Shown piece by piece: positions 21,371 to 30,712 of a stretch of 34,116 bases of DNA (positions within the stretch are counted from its first letter, which is position 1; every line of letters begins with the position of its first letter). The stretch is from Gnetum montanum (Eukaryota > Streptophyta > Gnetopsida > Gnetales > Gnetaceae): assembly GCA_015680685.1 (NCBI GenBank), contig MNCI01013780.1:967-35082 (forward strand). The letters are read 5' to 3'. The position numbers and the translations under genes are program-made. The notes under the pieces were generated by a model. That model saw nothing but the letters and a program-made list of their open reading frames with translations, made no database searches and was not told where the DNA came from.

Positions 21371-22775
21371 GATTTCATATGTTTACACCTAATTCCTCTA
21401 GCTTCTTGTCATACCAACTATGCATGTTAACGGAATTATTCTCTCAGTCACCATTCCGTAGCACTTCATGATAAGGTGGCTTGTACTCTATTGTAATATA
21501 TTCATGATCTATACATTTGTTTGGATGTATACCTACCCATTGATCTTATTAAATTTCTAGCTTTAGTCTTGTATTTTAAGCTTTAAAGCTATGAGACTAG
21601 ATTTACCTAGTTATGGGGATATGATGAGTCATCTAGTGGCATTTCATAAGTCAACTATAAGTCCTAGATTTGAGATCTATGTCATGTATCTTGTGTTTAT
21701 GATTTTCATGTGCATGTTGAAGTTTCTATTTTCCAAGTTTGCATCCTAGTGTTCTAGTTCAAACAAGTAGGTTGATGCATGTTTCATGCTTCTTAAGAAG
21801 TTTCCAACTTCGTTCGAAGATCCCCAAAAGGTTCTAACATATTCCTTGATATCCTTGCTTTCATCCAAGAGAATGGAAACAAAGTATTAAAGGAAGGGAT
21901 GAGCTGACGTTTCTAAAGTAGTGCACCCCCTACATTAGTACAAGGGACTAATGCATCTTCCTTGGTTATCTATTTTACTTACCTCTATCTCTTAGCCTGT
22001 TCTAGTGTGCATTGAAAATTCTCAACTATGTTAACAAGTTTTTATTGAGGCATGGACATTAGTGAACCCTTGTCATTATGTTGCAAAAACTATAAATTCC
22101 TAGGATGAGCTTCACAAAAGGGGAACTTGATTCTAGGCATTTTCATTTACGTTTGACGTCTAGTTCCATGTAAAGAGCTCTTCCTCCCATGGGTAAGTGA
22201 TTTCTTTCTTGTTTTATTTATGCTTTAAGTTGTCACTTTTATAAGTGTGGCTAGACTTTATTAGAGTACTATCATACTTACTTAGCCTAGAACCATTTGA
22301 TTGATATAGAGCCTGGTGTTTGTTCAATGAATAAAGCTTATGGATTTTCCTCATTTTTACACTCTTGATGCCTTAAACACTAAAATATCAAAAACCATTA
22401 TAAAATATTAAACACTATATATATACTTATTCATTTCTCATTTTCATAAGCTATAATGATTAAACATTATCCAAGGAAATCAGAACTATACAAAATTCTA
22501 TTGTGCCATTAAGGTTATGACTAAGAGCCATTTTATTTGCATTTGTTTATTTTTGTATGGTGTTGCATCTATCCCCTTCAGGGATTGCAACATGAGCATT
22601 GCATTTTTCACTAGGTTGGATTACAATGCATGTGTGTTTATTACTTATTCCTTGTAAAGATAAAAAATAAAATTATAAATTATAAAATCATAAATATTTT
22701 GTTGATCTCTTACTATGGAAACATGGGTTTTCTTTTGCATCACATGCATTATAATTTCTTTTATATTTTTGGAAT
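21371..22775. other. AT-rich spacer upstream of the element B LTR
   Basis: No gene recognised. A perfect donor-like CATGG|GTAAGTG at 22,190 stands alone with no convincing exon before it. The five bases before the LTR of element B are GGAAT or GAATT, depending on the exact start; the partner target duplication is outside the window. Confidence 0.4.
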
Positions 22776-23009
22776 TGAAACACCCTGAATTTTTGGGGCA
22801 TCCTTGCTTCACCAAGTCATCGTAATTCAGGCAACGTCATGTCACTTCGACAAGAAATGGATGTTTCGAGTTTAGGCTGTACAGTTTGGAAAATTTTCTT
22901 GCTAGGTAATTTGTCCAGCTAACAACCTACACAGAAGCCATGTGGAGAGTTGTTGGCAGTGCTTAAAATACGTAAAATAGTTTGGCAAGTTTTCTAGTCA
23001 AGGAGTTTC

Positions 23010-23640
23010 CTATGCTACGCAATGCTATATAGTGTAGCAGGCTTCGGGAGACAGTTGTTCAAGCAGTCAAGGAGTTTTCTACACTACACAGCGTGGCATA
23101 GCATAGCAAAAGAAAGGAAGGAAGGCTCAGCCTACTTAGTGATTTTAAATGCACTCAGTTAGCACCTTTGACCTTCAAAAATAGTTGCTTTGCTTGGCTC
23201 CAAGTTCTTCAACAATGGCTCCTTCACCAGAAAATAGCAAAAATAGCAAAAATTAGGCCATGTTGGTTGCTATGCTACGTAGTGTAGCATAGTGTAGCAA
23301 CTCTATGGGAGTAACGAAAGGCATCTCAAAGGGCAGGATCAGCAAGTCCGTAAGTTTCGTAGTGCAAAAGGCAATGTTTGTAGATTGGTGCCATTTTTGC
23401 AACTAAGGCTAGCTGCTACACTATGCTACACTACGTAGCATAGCATAACATAGAAAATATGCAATAAAAAGTTAGTGTGCTTCAAAGGCTTCCAGACGCA
23501 ACGCATGTTTTTGCTTCAAACTGGTGGCTATGCTATGTTATGCTGCATAGCATAGCATAGCATAGTAAGATGCTACACTATGCCAACATGCTATGCTACA
23601 AAGGCATAGCACAACATAGCAAGTAGTTACGCTACATCAA
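23010..23640. repeat. CTATGCTA/TAGCATAG palindrome clusters in U3 of the element B LTR
   Basis: Clusters occur near 23,012, 23,080, 23,270, 23,412, 23,527 and 23,570-23,635. Several are perfect hairpins: CTATGCTAC, a 5-base loop, then GTAGCATAG near 23,272, and the same stem and loop size near 23,420. A longer one at 23,528-23,566 pairs CTATGCTATG...ATGCTG with CATAGCATAGCATAGCATAG. The same words recur in the antisense promoter region of A and in introns of the antisense gene. Their function is unknown. Confidence 0.8.
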
Positions 23641-23829
23641 TGCACTTCACCTATTTTCACCATTGGCACACATCTCCAAGTTCTGACAGTGTAATTACAA
23701 CGTGGCAAGCTCATAATTACAACATGGCAGCCTCATCCAACGGTCATGCATGCCCATGCAGCATAGACAAGTCAACATGGGCCTAGGACATGTGGCATCC
23801 AAATCACATCTTTCACATGCCCTTGGCCC

Positions 23830-23838
23830 TATAAATAT
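23830..23838 (+). promoter_or_regulatory. TATA box of the element B 5' LTR
   Basis: TATAAATAT in the context GGCCCTATAAATATCTCG, matched by CATAAATA at 15,998 in the LTR of element A. It would drive the full-length genomic and gag-pol RNA starting about 30 bp downstream. Confidence 0.75.
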
Positions 23839-24469
23839 CTCGATGAGCAATGCTTAGCAGGAGGTGAGTGAATTGGTCAACAAATAAGAAAAAAGTTAGC
23901 ACTATATTCCTAAGCATTATAAACATCTTGTTTGACATTGTAAATAGTGGGCATTCTCATTTGGCATTCTGTCCTGCCCTTCCTGCTATCCTCATAACAT
24001 TTCGCATTGTTGACTTATATCTCTGCATTCAAGCATATAGTTCTCTTGCTCTAGACATCTTGGTTACCTTTGGGATCTCTACACCTCCCAGCGTTGCGCA
24101 ACCAATTGTATCTACCTTGATAGAGTGAAGTCATAATCTTGGAGCGGTGCATTTTCCTAACTGCATTTTACTTTGTTTTCTTGCTTATCATTGCATTTTT
24201 AGATTGTTTTCTATCCCTTTTGCATTTGAAGTTATCATTTTATGATAGAAGTCTTATTTTCAAATTATCTGTTCATGAAAGGTTATATTAACAACGACTA
24301 AGTCCCTGTCTGATTGACCAGACCATTCACGGTGCCCTGTTTCCAATTTATCTAGCATGGCCCTTACACAGATACAGGGTTAAGACTGTCATGATCGACG
24401 ACCTCTCGATGTTTTCCAGCTGCCGACATTTTTAGTCACTACAGTTTTCTGGCACTAGAAGAAGGGCAT

Positions 24470-24482
24470 TTTGGTATCATTT
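24470..24482 (+). promoter_or_regulatory. Possible primer-binding site
   Basis: TTTGGTATCATTT lies directly after the LTR end. TGGTATCA equals the first eight bases of the usual plant initiator-Met tRNA primer site, but the remainder (usually GAGCC) does not match. It is either a decayed site or a chance resemblance; another tRNA may be used. Confidence 0.3.
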
Positions 24483-24493
24483 CCATCTTTTAC

Positions 24494-24798
24494 AATAGTC
24501 CTGTAAGCGTTCTACATCCTAATACGTATTAGCGTAAAATTGACACTCATTTGTGGCTACTTATGCATCGTGTGGTGCAGATCGGTCGCTTTGACGATTC
24601 TTCTGGAACCCTATAGGACATAAAGCCTCTTATCACAGTTTCACTTGCTCATTTTTACGGTAGTCTTGCACACGTTTTATACCCTATCGCACACTAGCAT
24701 AAACGTGACACCCTTTTGAGTTTTTTTACACATCATGTGGTACAAATCGGTCACTCTGGCAATTCATTTGGAATATAGCAAGACATAAAACCTCTTTG
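24494..24798 (+). repeat. Tandem duplication in the leader of element B
   Basis: Two ~140-bp copies spaced about 165 bp apart: 24,494-24,633 and 24,659-24,798. Shared blocks include TAGTC(C/T)TG, CACACTAGCATAAACGTGAC-like (24,699), CATC(G/A)TGTGGT(G/A)CA(G/A)ATCGGTC and GACATAAA(G/A)CCTCTT. The copies differ at many sites, so the duplication is old. It lies between the LTR and the gag ATG at 24,854, where packaging signals are expected. Confidence 0.75.
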
Positions 24799-24853
24799 AC
24801 TACTTTCTGATTTCCTTGCTTTTCGCATTTGCAAAACTATTTAGCTTCATAAC

Positions 24854-27800
24854 AATGACTTCTTTGAGCACTGTTGCTAACACCTTCAATGTTGAAGTTC
24901 ACATCATGGTTAAAGGAATAATAGGTGCTAAAGAATTGCTCAACCTGATGTTGGAAGCACACTGATCCCTCCAGATCCAAAACTGGGGACCTAAGGGCTT
25001 GGCCCAGCAACATCAGCACTATAACTTCCTCTGTGCAAAGGTGCAAGAAAACCTACCCTTGGATGTGCATGAACTCGAAGACAAACATAGCTTTGAGTTC
25101 ACGTACTGCAACGAGAAGAACTTTGTTCCCACTCCTGGCACTTTCATACCTTTGAAATAGATGAATCAATGGCTTCTAGACCAACTGATCTAGTTGGCTA
25201 GACTTAGGGAGCAACAAGACATGGTGTCTAACCATGAGGATGCCTTCCAAGATGGATAGGAGGAACTCAATTCCCAATCTAATGGGGGAGGTCAAACCAA
25301 CCCCGTTACTATTCCTCCTACCCAATCCTTTTGGACCAACCCATTGTTTATCTCCACTCCCTTCATGATCACACCTATGCTTTTGCATCCCACAATCACA
25401 TCTACAATGGGTAGCCATGTCAACCCATCGGTGTATCAATGCCCTTTGCCTATTTCCCCTATTTTGTTTGTCGCCACTATTCCTTTGCAAACCATTCATT
25501 ATCCATTCCTGTAGTGCATCACACACCAATCACGGCTACCCTACTACATGTTCATACCATACCTATCTTGTAGTCACACATAACTTCCATCTCCATTCCT
25601 GCATTCATACCTATCCCATCATCGACGATGGGCCTAGGCCCATCCACATGGTGGTGCCCATTTACTGCTCCCCCTACTATGCTACCATCACAGATGTCTC
25701 ACCATGTTCCCCACCAAGCCTACCAGACCCCACATACGGTACAACCTAGAGCAGGAATATGGTCTTTTCCACCTCAGACACAAGTCACCCATTCCGTGGC
25801 ACAACCGTCGACTGCCACTTCAACAGCACCATCCACCGAGTGGTGGATAGTGTAGCCACCACTATTCACAGGGGCCACCCCAACGGTACCGTCGATGGAT
25901 CATGCTACCACCCCTGCAATTCCACAAATGGAAGCTACTTCAGTAGCTCCCCAATTGTCCACATCATCATAGGTTATGGATCAAGCGTTTCAGCTTATCC
26001 AGACCCTTACCAAGGAAATAAAATGCCTCAAAGCTATCAGATCTGACATGGTATCGGTCATGAATTTTTACTAGGATGACCCTATTAGCCAGACAATCCC
26101 TGCACTAACATTACCCCCAGGGATGTCCCTCCCCCACTTCACGATATACAATAGGGAGGGAGATGCCAATGCACATCTTGTTACCTTTAGTTCTGAATCC
26201 CTTTTGTTGCAGTAATGGCCGCACACGATTATCCATGTCTTTTCCATGTCCCTGGCCAGAAAGATCCTAGACTGGTACCGTGCCCTACAACACTCCTCCA
26301 TATCAACCCTAGAGAAGCTCTTGACCTAGTTCGTGATGCACTTCAAGTATAACTTGAAGGTGGAAACCACACTGGATCAGTTGATGAGTGTGAAGCAGGA
26401 TCCTCTGGAACCGGTCCAAAAGTTCATCCAGCATTGGAGTGTAATCCTTAATGAAATTCGCAAGCCCATCATAGAGGCTAACTTGCTGGCCATCTTTAAG
26501 AGTGTAGTAAATGACTTCATCAAGTCTAAACTGTATTACCTTGCTCCTCGCACTCTTAGTCAAGCCTTCGCTTAGACTAAGAGCATACAAGATGTAGCCG
26601 AGGCGAGCAAAGACCAGGCCTATATTGCCTACAAAAACACCTTCACAAAGAAGGACAAGGGTAAGACCCCAACAGCCACTATGGCAACTAAGGCCAAGCC
26701 CAAATCTAATAACAACAGTAACAAGAACAACAAAAAAATGGTCACACCCATAGCTAACCCCGCGTCCAAGCATGGCAATGCACCACAACCTACCGCACCC
26801 ACACCCGAGGCATCTGCGCAACCCAAACTGAACTTTGAGCATAAATATCACTCAAAGTATACCCCGTTACCTCTCAAGCCTTCAGATCTTCTAAAGTAGC
26901 TACTGGTAGCGGGGCACATCCAACATAAGCAGATTTCAAAAGAGGGAATCAGGAGACATCAGCACTACTGCGAGCTCCTTAGGAACCCCTCTTTGGCCTT
27001 TCCCAATAAGCCCCCAATTCCTAAGGGTTTTAGGCTAGATAGGTTTTGTGACTACAACCAACAATGTGGTCACAACATGGATTACTATCTAGTGTTGAAG
27101 GATGACATCCAAAGGATGATTGATTAGGGAAAACTGGTGTTGGACAAAAGTAATCCACTACAGTCTGAGAATCAATCTCTGCATGTCTACAATGAACCCC
27201 TCAACACCAACAACACCAATTATGTTATTAACACCATTAGCATTGACAGTGATCCTAGGCCACCCCAGTAGTCGTTCGTAGTCTACATGCCTCAGCGTAG
27301 TGCACCAATACCACCAACGGCTAGCCGATGCTCGCAATAGCCATTTGTTCTAAGAGCCCCTCCCTAGGCATCCACCCCCACACCACTTGTTTGCAAAACC
27401 ATGCCACCCCACCCATTAACACCATTAGCTCTATTTGTCATCAAGGGGTAGACTCTTTCAATAGCCCCTATCCTGCACAAGATAGTTGAACAACCTTCTA
27501 GTCCTAAAAAATGAGAAGTGCATTTCATAGGCAAGACGTCAAGGGGAAGTACTACCCCAGGTGTCTCCAAGCCTACATCTTCAACCCCTGTGTCTACGCC
27601 GTCATCACCAAAGAGGGACATTGCTATAACCACATTTCCATGCCACCCTACTGAAAAGGGTTTGAACCTAGATCCAAAATCGCCCCTCCTCAGGAAATTC
27701 GTCTTCTGGGATGAATAGAAGACGAGAAAGGTGGTAAACAAGGAGGTGTCTAGGACCTTCTGGATGCCCTCACTCAGGTCAACAAAGCTCTAAAAATAAA

Positions 27801-28671
27801 TAACACTACATTGAGCTCATATGACCTAATCATGACATCCGTCCCATACTATGAGGCTTTGGTCCGCATGTTGACGATGATTCTGGTCAACGAAGACATG
27901 CCAGTGGAAGAGGAAGCAATTCATTCGTTCATGCTTCCCTTCGCACTTGCAAAGCCAAAACCTTCTCAACTAACTTTCCATGACAACTCCATTAGGAAAG
28001 ATCTTGAGAGGGGCCAGGTGACTACAGCACACCTATTCATCACAATTTGGGTCTACCAACATTGAATCCGAATTGTACACATTGATGATGGGGTTGCCAT
28101 GAATGTCATCCCCTTCCCTATTGTGGACAAGTTGGGCTTGGTTGACCAGATCAAATCCACAATGACATCATGTCTGAGGTTGTTCAATGGGGCATGGGTC
28201 GTGGTGAAAGGCATAGTCCACATAGACTTCATGGCAGGGGATCAATTCCCCATGAACACAACGTTCATCATGATCGAGGAGATGCCCAGGTTTAACCTAA
28301 TCTTGGGGAGATCATGGTTAGCACAACTTAGGGTTGTCTCTTCACCCATTCATCATGAAATCCACCTACTATACATAGGCAGGGAGGTGGTGATCCATAG
28401 TGATGAGGTAGTGGCACAAGCTATCAATAACCTAGACATGGAGTAGGGCTCAAAGGTCGTAACCTCTGAGAACGAAGTGCCTACTTACACACGTACTAAC
28501 CATCCATCAAGGGAATCAGCTCAGTAGGCCGGTTTCCAAAATGAAAGCGCATGGGTTGAGTTTCCCTTACAAGCAAAGGACAATCATGTAAACTAAGGCC
28601 ATTGCAAAGCACCTGAACCTTATGCTCCACTCAACCCACGATGGATCAAGAACCAGCTATGCATACCATAG
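24854..28671 (+). pseudogene. gag-protease frame of element B
   Basis: The start ATG (24,854, MTSLSTVANTFNVEV) is the first one after the leader and lies in frame with gag. Parts in order: N-terminal gag (to about 25,240) with LARLREQQD; a Pro/Thr/Ser-rich linker (25,260-25,980) ending in the helix FQLIQTLTKEIKCLKAI; a capsid domain (26,045-26,600) with LPHFTIYNREGDANAHLVTF, KILDWYRAL, LMSVKQDPLEPVQKFIQ; a basic Asn/Lys-rich stretch (26,650-26,760); a knuckle-like FCDYNQQCGHNMDYYLVLKD (27,046) missing two metal ligands; a linker; and a protease (28,080-28,450) with active site IDDGVA and EEMPRFNLILGRSWLAQLR. It ends in PRWIKNQLCIP and TAG (28,669-28,671). One frameshift lies between 27,718 and 27,811, and in-frame stops are mainly TAG. 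At about 1,270 codons it is long for gag-PR, as in Tat elements with extended gag. Confidence 0.85.
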
Positions 28672-28799
28672 CAACCCCGCTGCTTCCTACCTAGTTGCAG
28701 TCCCTTGTACATTCACCACCTTTTTTCTTTGCACTCATGTTAGTTACCAATTAGTTGTTCTTCAAATTGTTAACATATCATCTCTTTCGCATGCCTCTC

Positions 28800-29068
28800 A
28801 ATGGCCCAAAATCACCTAAAACTATGCTACGCTATGACTTGAAATGGCTTAAAACTATGCTACGCTATGGTCCGAAATGGCCTAAAACTAGCAATGTCTC
28901 AAAATGGCCTAAAACTATGCATGGCCCAAAATGGGCAAAAATTATACCATCACCACATGGCATGAAACGGCCTAAAACTATGCTACACTATGGCCCGAAA
29001 CGTCCTAAAACTAGCGATTGCCTGAAACGGCCTAAAACTAGCAGGGGCCCAAAATGGCCTAAAACTAG
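28800..29068 (+). repeat. 27/33-bp tandem array, 9 units, after gag-PR of element B
   Basis: Units read ATGGCCCGAAATGGCCTAAA then ACTAGCA, or ACTATGCTACGCT in the longer form. The longer form incorporates the ATGCTACGC word found in the LTR. The array is at the same place as 6,163-6,350 in element A. The open frame at 28,755-29,075 (repeated K-R/W-P-K-T) is the array itself and not a conserved protein. Confidence 0.85.
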
Positions 29069-30283
29069 CTCATAAAAGTATGAAAATTTTACATAAAACT
29101 TAGCATGTAGCCAATGCATAAGTTAGCGTAGAATTGATTTCTTTTCCAAAATTCTCTACTTTATTCAAACCTTTTATCTTTTAGACAATATTTGAAAATT
29201 TTTTACAAAAATCCAAAATTCCAAAAGAATCCCATGCTATCATGGGTTGTCTCTACCTACATCATCTTTTTCATTCTCTTCTCCATCACCCCCTTCTGCA
29301 CCGCCTTCCCCTGCATGGTCCTCTACTACCCCTTCATTCCTACCCTCTGTAGGCCCTGCGCCATCATCTAGAACTTGCATTGTAGAAATGAAGTAATCAG
29401 CTAGGGCAACACACACAAGCTACAACAGAGCATGAGCATTAACATAGTTGAAAGAAATCAACCTAAGATGGACCTGCATCTATCTCGAAGGGTACCTAAT
29501 CTAAACCAAGTTTGAGGCAGTGCCAGACCTCCTCTACCATGATATCCACCGAACACCTATTGCTTGGTTTAGCATCTACAGTAGCTTTCTCCTTTTCGGT
29601 GGTAGTCCATCTCGATGGTCCTGGAGAAAAGGAGGTGATCGTTGTCTCTCCTATGGGGAAGTCCACTTCCCATTCAGGAGATTCTGTGACATTCACTTGC
29701 TCTTTAAACTTGTCATAGGCCTCAGAAACACCAATAGCATTTACAAATGCTTTATAGGTAAATGCCTCCACAGCAATGTCCCTGTATAGTTTACGATAGG
29801 TGGCACATTCCAGTTTATACATGTGTTTGTGGTTTCTCTAGGATTTCCCCTATTTGTAAACCCTGGAGCTAAAATCTTTCCAGTCCTAACTCTTCTAGGA
29901 CAAAAATTCCATTTGCATCTGCTGTTCTATTATTTCTTGGGTGGATTCATTATTCTGATGCACGACTATCCAAAATCTAGCATAATTTATCACAGCCGTG
30001 CGCCAGTCCTTGTTATTAGTATCATGGGCTATGAGGAATTCGTTCCTCAATTTGAGGTCTTCCACCTCAGCACTCAGGTCAGCCTTCTCCTTCTTAGCCT
30101 TTTGGACCCATTTTTGTAGGTCCTCATTGATGTTCTTATACTCCCATAAGGAGCAAGCTGAGTGTAAAGCACATTTCCTGACCTCGTCATATGTGCGATG
30201 AGATACCTTGGTCACTTCAGGCAGGAATGTAGGCACGACATAGAATTTCAAAGGCCATGTTGGGTCCCATTTGAGTCGAGAGG

Positions 30284-30386
30284 CTATCACAACATAAAGA
30301 GTATATCATTCGCATTAGTGTAGCAAGGTTAACAAATTTGAGAACTCTAGCATAGCAACATGAGAGCACCTAGCACCACTACTTAC
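30284..30386 (-). other. 103-bp intron of the antisense gene with frame-preserving splice
   Basis: Donor GTGG|GTAAGT at 30,387/30,386 and acceptor TTGTGATAG|CCTCTC at 30,284. Joining gives GAA GTG G+CC TCT CGA (E-V-A-S-R) without a frame change. The acceptor and following exon are conserved in element A at 7,450/7,449. The intron contains GTTGCTATGCTAG. Confidence 0.7.
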
Positions 30387-30640
30387 CCACTTCAAGATCG
30401 ACTTGCTGAAGACGATCGTTTAGGTCAACGATGATCCCCTGCATAAATGTTAATTTATCAGGGGTCTTAGCTGATGGTTCTACATGAATCATAGGGGGCC
30501 CTAAAATATTAATAGTGGTGTCTATCATATAACTAAACGCATCAACAATGACCAAAATGGACTATCAGAAAGCGGATATGTTGTTAAATTCACCTGCGTC
30601 TAATTGCAGTTCCCCTCCCTTCTGATTCAGAGTGATGGTA

Positions 30641-30712
30641 GCATCCTTGGTAGAAGTCCCTTCTGGGTCAATGCGGGCATCCTTGGTAGAAGTCCCTTCT
30701 GGGTTGATGCAG
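30641..30712 (-). repeat. 36-bp in-frame duplication within an antisense-gene exon
   Basis: Two 36-bp copies (30,641-30,676 and 30,677-30,712) differ at a few bases and encode two tandem 12-residue units, (I)(D/N)PEGTSTKDA(R/T/C). The duplication keeps the frame, and the surrounding 125 codons have no stop, so it probably arose while the gene was still translated. Confidence 0.8.

Larger units (their letters stand above)
22776..24468 (+). repeat. 5' LTR of element B (~1.69 kb)
   Basis: Starts TGAAACACCCTGAATTTTTG, homologous to the LTR start of element A, and ends near GAAGAAGGGCA just before a primer-site-like TTGGTATCA. U3 runs to the TATA box at 23,830. U5 contains AAGTCCCTGTCTGATTGACC and CGACGACCTCTCGATG, both shared with A. 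U3 holds at least six clusters of CTATGCTA/TAGCATAG palindromes. The open frame at 23,868-24,128 lies in R/U5 and is not a gene. Confidence 0.75.

Noticed and set aside
25176-25529. 117-codon minus-strand frame and overlapping plus-strand frames at 25,417-26,046
   Set aside because: They overlap the Pro/Thr/Ser-rich gag linker, whose proper frame is in phase with the gag start and the capsid; the others are shadows.
26309-26851. 180-codon open frame on the minus strand, the longest in the window
   Set aside because: It lies opposite the gag capsid of element B, is Leu/Gly/Cys-rich with no known domain, and reflects the codon content of gag on the other strand.
28755-29075. Lys/Pro/Trp repeat protein of 106 codons
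   Set aside because: It is a translation of the 27/33-bp array; the unit lengths happen to be multiples of three, and the equivalent array in A has 29-bp units, which breaks any frame.
29512-30201. Plus-strand frames opposite the antisense exons, and those at 30,632-31,009
   Set aside because: The minus-strand frame is supported by homology between elements A and B and by splice sites; the plus-strand frames differ between copies.
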